22,190 nucleotides of DNA from Clostridia bacterium (GTDB taxonomy: Bacteria > Bacillota > Clostridia > UBA1381), in contig CAADSR010000401.1 in assembly GCA_900751685.1 (NCBI GenBank), positions 1 to 22,190 on the forward strand, written 5' to 3'. Under the pieces are notes generated by a model, which ran no database searches, was not told the origin of the DNA, and was given only the letters and a program-made list of their open reading frames with translations. Position 1 is the stretch's first letter. Each line of letters opens with the position of its first letter. A program made the position numbers and the translations under genes. Below, piece by piece: positions 15,929 to 22,190 of the stretch.

Positions 15929-16429
15929 TTATTTTGCCGCAACAGTGCCAAGCTCATTGGAAACCAAGCTTGTCACATACGACGGAATCGTATTTAAACG
16001 GAAGGATTGTGCCCGCTTAATAATATCGCCTGGTACTACGCTCTGAAGATCAAAGGTTCCGTTTGGAATCGCGTTATTATAAGCAATCGTCTGCGTTGTA
16101 ACGCCGTCAGGCTTTGTTACAGAGCCCTGGAAATTATATGTTGGAAGATAGCCCTCGCCAATTGCTTTGATCAATGGCCCTGTTACCAAGTCATCCCGGA
16201 CAACCGCTTCTGTATAAGTCAGATCAAAGGTCACTCCCAGCGGCACAGTCCCCTCCAAGATGGATCCAACCGGTTGGTATTGGGTAGAGTTGATATTCAT
16301 TACCACTTTATATTCATTGATCTCTGCAAGTAAATAATTTACACCATCTAGTTGTACATAAAGTCTTCCGTCTTTCCCTGTCATTAATTCACTTGTGTTT
16401 AATACTGTGTTATTATTACCTTGTGCCAT
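15929..16429 (-). CDS. xkdM: tail tube protein (XkdM family)
   Basis: 166 residues, about the size of PBSX XkdM and P2 FII-type tube proteins. Landmarks are GKDGRLYVQLDGVNYLLAEI, a beta-rich centre (VPLGVTFDLTYTEAVV), and the C-terminal RAQSFRLNTIPSYV. The protein stacks in hexameric rings to make the inner tube inside the sheath. It directly follows the sheath gene, with a hairpin between them. Ribosome binding site is GGGAGAAAG. No oddity in length or composition seen. Confidence 0.92.
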   Translation of the reverse strand: MAQGNNNTVLNTSELMTGKDGRLYVQLDGVNYLLAEINEYKVVMNINSTQYQPVGSILEGTVPLGVTFDLTYTEAVVRDDLVTGPLIKAIGEGYLPTYNFQGSVTKPDGVTTQTIAYNNAIPNGTFDLQSVVPGDIIKRAQSFRLNTIPSYVTSLVSNELGTVAAK

Positions 16430-16452
16430 AATTCTTTCTCCCTTCTATTTTC

Positions 16453-16469
16453 TGTGTCCTAAGGACACA
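16453..16469 (-). other. hairpin between sheath and tube genes
   Basis: TGTGTCC and GGACACA form a 7-bp perfect stem with a three-base loop in the sheath-tube spacer. There is no T run on the minus strand, so it is not a terminator; it may protect or cut the mRNA and help give tube and sheath their high levels. Confidence 0.5.
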
Positions 16470-16487
16470 TTTTTCACGCTTCATTGT

Positions 16488-17930
16488 TTATGCTTCTGTT
16501 TTTGTGCTGTATTGGAATTGATAATGCAGATAAATCTTTTCAAGAGAGTCCTTATCGATCACTGTGATTTTGAAGTTTGCATAATCTGCATCGTATCCCA
16601 AGGTGTCATCTACTGCAAATGTACCAGAAATCAACTTTTTCTCGTTGACCATGCTATCAATAACCAGTTGTGCCTGCTGGATGCAATTTGCAATGCCATC
16701 TGTGTCACAATCCACGTTTCCAACCAGTTTTTCCAGCTGACGGTCTAACCGGTCCATCAATTCGATCCTTGTTTTGGTACGTCTGATCTTCTTCCAGCCG
16801 TCATCCTCGTCTTCAGCCGGTGTAACTAAAGTATTTACACCACTGTCGAACCAGATTGTCCCATCGGCGCTGGTAGACAAAAGCAACAAGCCATTTTGGA
16901 TGGCTTCTGTATACTGCGCATCTGAAAAAGCTTCTGTGGCAGAAGCCGCTCCAGTAACTACCTTGTGTACAATACTACGGTTCGCCGGAGTAGATGCAAT
17001 GATCCCAGCTACCTTTGCGATTGCCGGCGCCCCTACAACAACATTTCCATTGCTATCCTTATAAGAACCGCCAAAGTATACGATCTGTGCGCTATTGTAG
17101 CTCTTTGCTGCTTTCATCCGGTCTTCCAAAGAAGTATTTTCAGCAGAGCCAAGCACTGCTAATTTCATTTTGCCTGCCGCCTTTACCGCCGCAATATGTT
17201 CTTTCAACGTATCCTGCGTATCTTTATCTGTAGTGTCCAGACAAATTGTTTGATAAGGATATGCGTCTAAAAGCGCAAAAGCTTCTGAATAGTTATCTAC
17301 TGCCGGGGTTGGGTTGGCTCCCCCTGCAAAAAGAGCTTTTTCAACAATATCCAAAACACCAGAGGCATCTCCCTGTGCTTTTGCATTTATGTAATTACTT
17401 TGCTCGTTTACCGCGCTGACAAGGGCTGCCACTTCATTTTCCTTTGCAGCAAATTTAATTGTTTCCCTTACAACGGGGTCTTTCCCATTCACGATCTCAA
17501 GCACAGATAGTTCTTTTACGGAATCGTCGGCAGCCTGGGCACTAACCTTTATACGTGCCGCAAAAGCTCTTGTTCCTGGATACTTTAATGTAAGCTCTAC
17601 TGCTTCTGTTTCCCCGCTATTTAATGTTACCTTTCCTTGAGCGCCATCGCTTCCATTTACACGGACGATATAAAGCTTTGTAAGACCGCCCGAAAACATT
17701 TGAAGCGCTGTGCTGATATTACCGCCTGTGCCATACACATTTTTAATTCCCGCTTCGCCTTCGGTATAATTATGCTGCGTAACGGTCCCTACCGGGCCCC
17801 AATCTGCTTGGACGACGATCGCGCCGACCCCATCAATTGCTGATGCAACTGGATTACTCCCCATCTTATCATATCTTTTGTAAACGCCGGGACGTGTTTT
17901 TACTTCCCCTTCTCTATAAAATGCACCCAT
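16488..17930 (-). CDS. xkdK: contractile tail sheath protein (XkdK family)
   Basis: 480 residues, the usual size for XkdK-type sheaths. Begins MGAFYREGEVKTRPGVYKRY, the N-terminal arm that links neighbouring sheath subunits, followed by AIVVQADWGPVGTV. The C-terminal third has GTIWFDSGVNTLVTP, then RTKTRIELMDRLDRQLEKL and VGNVDCDTDGI, all typical of phage sheath family members. It forms the helical sheath that contracts and drives the tube into the target. A perfect GGAGG lies nine bases before the ATG. Its presence shows the cluster makes a contractile (R-type) rather than a flexible (F-type) particle. Confidence 0.95.
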   Translation of the reverse strand: MGAFYREGEVKTRPGVYKRYDKMGSNPVASAIDGVGAIVVQADWGPVGTVTQHNYTEGEAGIKNVYGTGGNISTALQMFSGGLTKLYIVRVNGSDGAQGKVTLNSGETEAVELTLKYPGTRAFAARIKVSAQAADDSVKELSVLEIVNGKDPVVRETIKFAAKENEVAALVSAVNEQSNYINAKAQGDASGVLDIVEKALFAGGANPTPAVDNYSEAFALLDAYPYQTICLDTTDKDTQDTLKEHIAAVKAAGKMKLAVLGSAENTSLEDRMKAAKSYNSAQIVYFGGSYKDSNGNVVVGAPAIAKVAGIIASTPANRSIVHKVVTGAASATEAFSDAQYTEAIQNGLLLLSTSADGTIWFDSGVNTLVTPAEDEDDGWKKIRRTKTRIELMDRLDRQLEKLVGNVDCDTDGIANCIQQAQLVIDSMVNEKKLISGTFAVDDTLGYDADYANFKITVIDKDSLEKIYLHYQFQYSTKTEA

Positions 17931-17931
17931 G

Positions 17932-18159
17932 TTATTTTACCTCCTTATTTTTAAATCTATTGATAATGTTTTCTGCCTCTTCCATAGAATAAAATTGTTT
18001 TGCCTGCTGTTTCAGGGCCGCCTTAATAATAACAGCGTTTGCCTGAAAGCGTTCTTTTGCTTCTGCCAATTCTTCAACAGAATACAAAGAAACCTGTGGG
18101 GCTTGCTTTGCAGTTTCTTTTTTTTCAGCAGCCATATCTGTCTTTTTTGTAACAGCCAT
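17932..18159 (-). CDS. small charged protein upstream of the sheath
   Basis: 75 residues from the ATG at 18159, which has AAAGG upstream; the ATG at 18168 is too close to that site. Lys/Ala/Glu-rich start (MAVTKKTDMAAEKKETAKQA), then a predicted helix-rich part (SVEELAEAKERFQANAVII, then ALKQQAKQFYSMEEAENII). Small proteins at this position occur in PBSX-type tails, but the function is not known to me. It ends one base before the sheath start, so it is probably co-translated with sheath and may affect its folding; this is inference. Confidence 0.7.
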   Translation of the reverse strand: MAVTKKTDMAAEKKETAKQAPQVSLYSVEELAEAKERFQANAVIIKAALKQQAKQFYSMEEAENIINRFKNKEVK

Positions 18160-18300
18160 CTTTCTCATCCTTTCTTACCTTATAAATTATTTTTATTTCA
18201 TAACAGTTTTTTGGAGATGCAGACCTTTATTGCTTTTTTTACAAAGCAATTTCTCTGCAAAATGATATCACAAGAGCATACCGTAATATAGTTTGCTTTT

Positions 18301-19167
18301 TTATTGTTCTTTAATATTCAGATATTTTAACTTTTCAGCCGGCTCAGGAGTAAAATAAACACAGTAAGTCGCTTCAACAGTAAGTTGCCCGCGACGAAAA
18401 ATATCTGCATCCAGCGATACTGTGTTTTTCCAGTCCACCCTCATACAAGACTGATCTGGAAACCTTAATACTTTCTTTCTGTCAAAATCGTTTTGAACCG
18501 TTTGAGCGATTGTATTTTGTGTTGCACGGCCCGGAGAAACAATATGCAAATGGAGTGTTGTATCATACCATGCCGTCCGATACGCAGGCAATATCCGTTC
18601 ACTGTTTTTTTGCCCGGATAAACGCCAATACAGAGCAGGAGCCGCATCAGATGGTTTCCATACATTATTTATTTCATCATATCCAACCAATACCGCATCC
18701 GGAAACCGTTCTTTGGAATACTCATTTACAAGCCTTACAGGATCCTTTTGATCCCCTGAGTGCTGCACTGGAAAAGACTGCAGTTCAAATAGGACCGTCC
18801 CTAAAACAATATTAGAATCCTTGACACATCTTGTATCCTTCCATTGTGCAACAATATTCTCACCATCACTGCCTGAAAAGAAATAATCATTTATATTTTC
18901 TTTGACAATACTTATAATTTTATCTAAATGACTGGTATTTTCCATACAATAGACACAAACCCTTAATGTACCGTCAATTTTACGTCTTTTATCGGGGTGC
19001 ATATTTGTAAAAAATACTATATGTGCATATCTCTCCTCGGACCATTTCTCATCATTTGCATCCGGTACGGTTTGATCAAAGACCGCCAATTTGCCATCGT
19101 AGCTTGCTAAGTAATCCGAAAGCTGATCACAGCTAATTAAATGTGTATATAGTAATTGTTCAAACGT
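18301..19167 (-). CDS. tail completion/terminator-like protein, probable ACG start
   Basis: Open frame to 19224. A called start at TTG 19089 gives 262 residues but has no ribosome binding site and cuts off FEQLLYTHLISCDQLSDYLA, which looks like the normal N-terminus of this family. AGGGGG lies eight bases before an in-frame ACG at 19167, which would give 288 residues; it looks like an ATG changed to ACG. The middle has EERYAHIVFFTNMHPDKRRK and GTLRVCVYC; later come VLVGYDEINNVWKPSDAAPALYW and a beta-rich end (GQLTVEATYCVYF). Proteins like this sit just before the sheath and probably cap or finish the tail. The name is inferred from position and general resemblance. Confidence 0.65.
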   Translation of the reverse strand, partial: TFEQLLYTHLISCDQLSDYLASYDGKLAVFDQTVPDANDEKWSEERYAHIVFFTNMHPDKRRKIDGTLRVCVYCMENTSHLDKIISIVKENINDYFFSGSDGENIVAQWKDTRCVKDSNIVLGTVLFELQSFPVQHSGDQKDPVRLVNEYSKERFPDAVLVGYDEINNVWKPSDAAPALYWRLSGQKNSERILPAYRTAWYDTTLHLHIVSPGRATQNTIAQTVQNDFDRKKVLRFPDQSCMRVDWKNTVSLDADIFRRGQLTVEATYCVYFTPEPAEKLKYLNIKEQ

Positions 19168-19391
19168 GACAATAACCCCCTTTTTCTTTTTACATTTTTT
19201 TGTCCTCTTATTTCCTGTCCCCTGCTATGAAAAAAAATACTCTTTGGTTCGGCTCTTGCTCTTGGCATCCGAATAAACCGTTGAAATGACCTCAATATTT
19301 TCACCACCTTTCCTCTTTTATCAAAACCGGCGTACACCGTGCAGGCCGGCTGATATTCATTTTAGGGAATATCCTGGAAGTTTTCTAAAAT
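19168..19391 (-). other. leader of the tail operon without a clear gene
   Basis: Between the hairpin and the first tail gene. I see no good promoter. It contains a GC-rich dyad, CCGGC and GCCGG spaced 13 bases (19327-19349), bounded by TCA and TGA. A basic 66-residue frame (19337-19137) and a short frame with EVISTVYSDAKSKSRTKEYF are open but unsupported; the second may be the remains of a phage gene. Confidence 0.4.
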
Positions 19392-19429
19392 AAAATAGAC
19401 AAAACTGAAAAAACAGCTTTGTCTATTTT
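19392..19429 (-). terminator. terminator-like hairpin in the tail operon leader
   Basis: AAAATAGACAAAGCTG and CAGTTTTGTCTATTTT form a 16-bp stem with one G-U pair and a six-T loop, followed on the minus strand by ATTTTAG. It lies after the three promoter-like units and before the first tail gene, so it may either end the regulator transcript or act as an attenuator for the tail operon. Confidence 0.65.
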
Positions 19430-19478
19430 CGTCCAACACTTTTACGTATCAAACATTTTTTATTTTCGAGAATTTTAC

Positions 19479-19530
19479 TAATACCATTTTATCAGGATAC
19501 CATTGCCTTTGCAATGTCTGTTTTTTGCCC
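19479..19530 (-). promoter_or_regulatory. promoter-like unit C
   Basis: TTGCAA (19514-19509), 17-bp spacer, TAAAAT (19491-19486). ATTGCAAAGGCAAT forms a dyad over the -35, and CTGATA/TATTAG flank the -10 as an imperfect dyad. Nearest of the three to the tail genes; 52 bp align with units A and B. Confidence 0.7.
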
Positions 19531-19563
19531 GTCTATTTTCTGTGTCCCCTTTAGACTTTTCGT

Positions 19564-19615
19564 TGATACCATATTACCATGGTCCTATTGTCTTTGCAAT
19601 GTCCACTTTTTGCCC
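19564..19615 (-). promoter_or_regulatory. promoter-like unit B
   Basis: TTGCAA (19599-19594), 17-bp spacer, TAATAT (19576-19571). The -35 dyad is ATTGCAAAGACAAT with one change, and the -10 dyad is weaker than in A. It starts 84 bp after unit A and 85 bp before unit C. Confidence 0.7.
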
Positions 19616-19647
19616 AAGCTTATTTTCATGCTTTTCAAATTTTTTGC

Positions 19648-19699
19648 TGATACCATATTATCAGGATCCTATTGCCTTTGCAATGTCCATTTTTTGTCC
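19648..19699 (-). promoter_or_regulatory. promoter-like unit A
   Basis: TTGCAA (19683-19678), 17-bp spacer, TAATAT (19660-19655). ATTGCAAAGGCAAT covers the -35 and a perfect CTGATA/TATCAG dyad covers the -10. It begins five bases after the stop of the regulator gene. Confidence 0.7.
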
Positions 19700-19704
19700 G
19701 CCTA

Positions 19705-20241
19705 TCAATTGATCCCATCGATGCCAAAAATCAATGTACTTAACTTTTTACATGCCACATCAACATCCTTATATACCGTCCTTAATTCAATATGATTCCG
19801 TTCCGCGATTTCCTCCTTGGGGATCATCTCCTCTGCAATGTACATATCATAAATGACATTCCAATGGCGTTTATCCGTATCATTGCCCGATCTCATACAC
19901 ATCATCTTATAAGCGTTCAGCATTGTTTCTGTGTGTTCTACAATAAGCTTTGTCCGTGTTGCACTGCGCTTGATAGACTCCACCACAGCTTCTGTACTAT
20001 TGTTCTCCCACATTAATTCTAAGATATCGGCCGTGTTTTCATCCTCCTGCAAATCCGATTCATAAATTGCATTTTGAACATGTGATTTAAACGAGCGGTA
20101 ATGTCTTAACAGCAGCTTTGTATTTCTAAGCCGTCTATCATGGCGCTCCTTTATTTCTGTATTTTTTTTCTTTTCAAATGCATCTAATGCTGCATTTGCC
20201 CCGGCCTCTGCTGCCAATTGAATAATCTGAGCTGTCTCCAT
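19705..20241 (-). CDS. phage-type late regulator with C-terminal sigma-region-4-like HTH
   Basis: 178 residues. Alanine-rich helical start (AQIIQLAAEAGANAALDAF), then a basic stretch (EIKERHDRRLRNTKLLLRHY), a helical middle, and a C-terminal helix-turn-helix (IPKEEIAERNHIELRTVYKD followed by VDVACKKLSTLIFG) like sigma-70 region 4 and the ArpU/RinA type late regulators. I recognise similar proteins in phages of Clostridia, mostly without known function. GGAGG lies eight bases before the ATG. It is directly upstream of the three promoter-like units and of the tail genes, so it is the best candidate to switch on the cluster, possibly by binding the dyads in those units. Confidence 0.75.
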   Translation of the reverse strand: METAQIIQLAAEAGANAALDAFEKKKNTEIKERHDRRLRNTKLLLRHYRSFKSHVQNAIYESDLQEDENTADILELMWENNSTEAVVESIKRSATRTKLIVEHTETMLNAYKMMCMRSGNDTDKRHWNVIYDMYIAEEMIPKEEIAERNHIELRTVYKDVDVACKKLSTLIFGIDGIN

Positions 20242-20423
20242 TTATTTTTCCTCCATTCATTTTATCGTATATTTTTATAAATATGGACATATATAGTAAT
20301 AATAATAAGACTTCCGGTCCTACAGCTCCTGTACATTAAGTAAAAGTAATCATTTATGCAATATAATAGAAAACGCCTTATCAGACTTGACTTCAATTTC
20401 AAATTTATATTTGGCCACGCTCC

Positions 20424-20435
20424 TTTGTCGAAAAA
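20424..20435 (+). promoter_or_regulatory. Spo0A-box-like motif 1
   Basis: TTTGTCGAAAAA carries the TGTCGAA core of the 0A box and its A-rich flank. It lies about 185 bases upstream of the regulator start. Confidence 0.4.
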
Positions 20436-20685
20436 TGTTTCACTCTTTTATTTTTTAAACCATTTACTATAAAATCATTCAAAATGTTTTTTTACCACAT
20501 TTTATCCTTTTTTTGTGATGTGAATTTATCATACCATCCAAATAAATTATATTTTTACAAATGTTACATTTTGGTATAAATAGTTTTCTTTTATCTTTTT
20601 TGTTAGAAATAACAATATTTCCGTACATATTACTCTAAAAATATGTATTTTTCGAGAATATTTACAATTAATTTCAACATGACCA

Positions 20686-20692
20686 TGTCGAA
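20686..20692 (+). promoter_or_regulatory. Spo0A-box-like motif 2
   Basis: TGTCGAA inside the dyad at 20671-20694. Confidence 0.3.
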
Positions 20693-20831
20693 ATGTGTCC
20701 TTCTGTTTTTTGTTTCTATTTTAACAGATTTTGTCTTAAAAATAACTCCAGTAAATCAATATTACCTATTAAGATAAATTTATTATAAAAAATATTTTTC
20801 AGGACAGGCTTTCCAAGCTTATCCTTCAATC

Positions 20832-20841
20832 TTTTTCGACA
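20832..20841 (-). promoter_or_regulatory. Spo0A-box-like motif 3
   Basis: TGTCGAAAAA on the minus strand. Confidence 0.35.
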
Positions 20842-20944
20842 CCGCATGACAGTCTACGCATTTTAGCTGCCGTCCAGTAAAATTTATTGCTTATGCTTCT
20901 TACAAGTACTATAATAAAATTATAAATAGATGAGGATATTTCTC

Positions 20945-21094
20945 TTACTGGTCTGAATCTTCTCGCTTGATAAAGAATATTCCAACAGGAACACCGTATG
21001 TATTCGCTATTTTTACCAGTGTCTTTATAATTGGTTTCTTACCACATTCTACTGTAGGCCTGCCAGCCTGAGAATATCCATCTATTTTAACGAA
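20945..21094 (-). pseudogene. 3' remnant of an XRE-family regulator
   Basis: The minus strand encodes KIDGYSQAGRPTVECGKKP and then IIKTLVKIANTYGVPVGIFF, ending KREDSDQ and a stop at 20947-20945. This is the second half of a Cro/C1-type helix-turn-helix. The recognition-helix region appears shortened between SQ and PTV, and there is no start: a strong terminator lies immediately upstream where the N-terminal half should be. It is probably a relic of a phage-type repressor that once controlled the cluster. Confidence 0.65.
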
Positions 21095-21128
21095 ATCAAA
21101 AACACCTCAGCAATGAGGTGTTTTTGAT
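21095..21128. terminator. perfect two-way terminator
   Basis: A 15-bp perfect stem (21095-21109 with 21114-21128) around GCAA, with T runs inside both arms. It sits where the 5' half of the XRE remnant should be and blocks transcription between the dockerin gene and the regulatory region. Confidence 0.85.
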
Positions 21129-21152
21129 CTTTCGTTTGTTACGGATAATACA

Positions 21153-21189
21153 AAAAATACAGCTTGCAGGCCAAGAGGCCTGCAAGCTG
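21153..21189 (-). terminator. terminator of the dockerin gene
   Basis: CAGCTTGCAGGCC (21160-21172) pairs perfectly with GGCCTGCAAGCTG (21177-21189) around a four-base loop, followed on the minus strand by TATTTTTTG. It lies about 40 bases after the dockerin gene stop. Confidence 0.9.
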
Positions 21190-21231
21190 CTAAAATAATA
21201 TCTTTTCTTTTATGATCCAATAAAATACGGA

Positions 21232-21972
21232 TCAATCATAAAGATTGAATACCCAATCTTCTGCCCCATCACCTTTTGTGATCTCCATATACCATCCTCC
21301 AGCCTCAGGCATATCAAGGATCTGGGCGTCTTCCGGGTTCACGGTTACCCATTTCATGGTTCCAATTTGAGAGGAACTTTCAGGCTCATTGCCCTCAACA
21401 CAGGATAGGAGGATATAAGAGTCTTGTATATCCACTACACCATCATAATTAAAATCCATCAGCTCTAAAATAGAGTCATTCCAATACATTGCATCAATAC
21501 ATTCATTCAAATCAGAACGCATAAAGTCATGCAATACACCAATATCATCCATATCAATTTTACCATCGCAATTTACATCACCACGCATGAAATATTGGGT
21601 GCGTATTAGTTTTTGGTCTACGACATTGTTATTCTGATCACGGCAAGCAACCGTCATATAAAAGAATTTAGGCTTATTGCCTAACGCCTCGCCTCTAAGC
21701 CTATAGGATACACCGAATCCGCCGCTTTCCTCAATCATGATTTCATCGCCTATATAGCCTCCGCCCGTGATTGTATAACGGTCACCATCCGTATTGCTAC
21801 CTAAATAATATTGAAGGTGGTTTAAATCCATATTGTAATAAACAAATGAAGCGTAGATTTCCCGGTCCTCTTGTGGAACATTATCCGCTGCCATTGCCGA
21901 TAGTGGCGCCGCTGCCATGCTGAGCACGCACAACGATGATAAGATTTTTTTAATGATCGAATTTCTCTTCAT
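21232..21972 (-). CDS. secreted protein with dockerin-like calcium-binding repeats
   Basis: 246 residues. N-terminal signal peptide (MKRNSIIKKILSSLCVLSMA, likely cut after AMA). Residues ~30-130 are a beta-rich domain of unknown type. Then come two F-hand calcium loops in dockerin I style: GDVNCDGKIDMDDIGVLHDF near 131-151 and MDFNYDGVVDIQDSYILL near 172-190. The second repeat lies 40 residues after the first, longer than normal, so it may not bind a standard cohesin. The last ~45 residues are another short beta domain (GTMKWVTVNPEDAQILD to EDWVFNLYD). It has its own promoter and terminator and GGAGG before the ATG; it appears to be a host gene outside the tail cluster. Confidence 0.8.
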   Translation of the reverse strand: MKRNSIIKKILSSLCVLSMAAAPLSAMAADNVPQEDREIYASFVYYNMDLNHLQYYLGSNTDGDRYTITGGGYIGDEIMIEESGGFGVSYRLRGEALGNKPKFFYMTVACRDQNNNVVDQKLIRTQYFMRGDVNCDGKIDMDDIGVLHDFMRSDLNECIDAMYWNDSILELMDFNYDGVVDIQDSYILLSCVEGNEPESSSQIGTMKWVTVNPEDAQILDMPEAGGWYMEITKGDGAEDWVFNLYD

Positions 21973-22040
21973 AAGTGACCTCCTGACTCATTTTGTTGTA
22001 GATAAGTGATGGTTGTATTAAAGTACTTCTTTACAAACCT

Positions 22041-22069
22041 ATTATAATCCTTTTTATTACATTTGTCCA
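22041..22069 (-). promoter_or_regulatory. promoter of the dockerin gene
   Basis: TGGACA (22069-22064), 17-bp spacer, TATAAT (22046-22041) on the minus strand. The leader to the ATG at 21972 is about 60 bases. The rest up to 22190 is AT-rich and shows no gene. Confidence 0.75.
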
Positions 22070-22190
22070 TATATTTTACACAAATAATTAAATTTTTTTC
22101 TAAATATTACTATATTTAATAAATTATGTTCTCTTACGGTGCTTTAAAGGTGTTGTTTTAATGCTTCTCTCAATAAATTTTAAAAGGATG

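Larger units (their letters stand above)
20242..20944. other. long AT-rich non-coding regulatory region
   Basis: No gene is seen in 700 bases. It must hold the promoter of the regulator gene, but no site stands out. Three Spo0A-box-like motifs lie within it (listed separately). A 24-bp dyad at 20671-20694, ATTTC-A-ACATG-AC-CATGT-C-GAAAT, overlaps the middle one. Confidence 0.5.

Noticed and set aside
16444..16459. 16-base match between the sheath-tube spacer and the spacer between promoter units C and B (near 19532-19547).
   Set aside because: An exact match of this length in AT-rich DNA of 22 kb can occur by chance, and the two contexts differ.
18181..18300. Promoter or gene in the 130-base gap before the small protein.
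   Set aside because: A hairpin ATTGCTTT/AAAGCAAT is visible, but there is no T run, no good promoter and no open frame.
1428..19167. Extracellular contractile injection system or type VI secretion locus.
   Set aside because: No AAA ATPase, no toxin cargo gene and no membrane complex; the gene order is that of PBSX-like tails with holins.
19137..19337. 66-residue basic minus-strand ORF with GTG start.
   Set aside because: There is a GGAAAGG-like site nearby, but the composition is unusual, it overlaps the tail completion gene, and no family is recognised.
1428..20241. Complete prophage.
   Set aside because: No head, packaging, integration or replication genes are present in 19 kb, and the flanks look like host or regulatory DNA.

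Overview
The window looks like a chromosomal piece of a low-GC Gram-positive anaerobe of the Clostridia, probably a gut or rumen Lachnospiraceae or Ruminococcaceae relative. This rests on strong GGAGG ribosome binding sites, the AT-rich intergenic DNA, a dockerin-like secreted protein at the right end, secreted RCC1-repeat proteins, a Thr/Pro linker and a BspA-type leucine-rich repeat fibre. I could not run a database search, so family names come from recognition of the translated sequences.

Layout. Positions 1-854 (+) hold the 3' part of an RCC1-repeat protein with a Thr/Pro linker. A strong two-way terminator (892-934) separates it from everything to the right. From about 20241 down to 1003 nearly every gene is on the minus strand and forms a contractile phage-tail cluster of the PBSX/diffocin type. 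In transcription order these are: a regulator with a sigma-region-4-like end (20241-19705); three tandem promoter-like units (19699-19479) and a terminator-like hairpin (19429-19392); a tail completion protein; a small protein; sheath; tube; a tail assembly chaperone with a -1 frameshift extension; an inserted secreted RCC1 protein; tape measure; LysM hub protein; hub; DUF2577 protein; gp25-like DUF2634; baseplate J; DUF2313; two fibre proteins; a membrane/coiled-coil lysis protein; an SPP1-type holin; and an XRE regulator. Positions 20242-20944 are non-coding with Spo0A-box-like motifs. They are followed by a broken XRE gene (to about 21094), two terminators and a dockerin-type secreted protein with its own promoter.

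How it works together. There is no terminase, portal, capsid, integrase or replication gene, and the tail genes start right after a regulator. The best reading is an R-type tailocin (a phage-tail-like bacteriocin) rather than a full prophage. The two fibres would set target range, the holins would give release, but no endolysin is present. 

The most unusual part is the RCC1 gene between the tail chaperone and the tape measure. It has a near-consensus promoter, its own terminator, a signal peptide and seven RCC1 motifs, so it looks like a moron (a gene expressed independently of the tail operon). A 13-bp inverted repeat has one arm covering its ribosome binding site and the other arm upstream of its promoter. 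Long tail-operon transcripts could fold to hide the start, while transcripts from the gene's own promoter could not. The three 84/85-bp spaced promoter units, each with dyads over both the -35 and the -10, are the second system worth attention.
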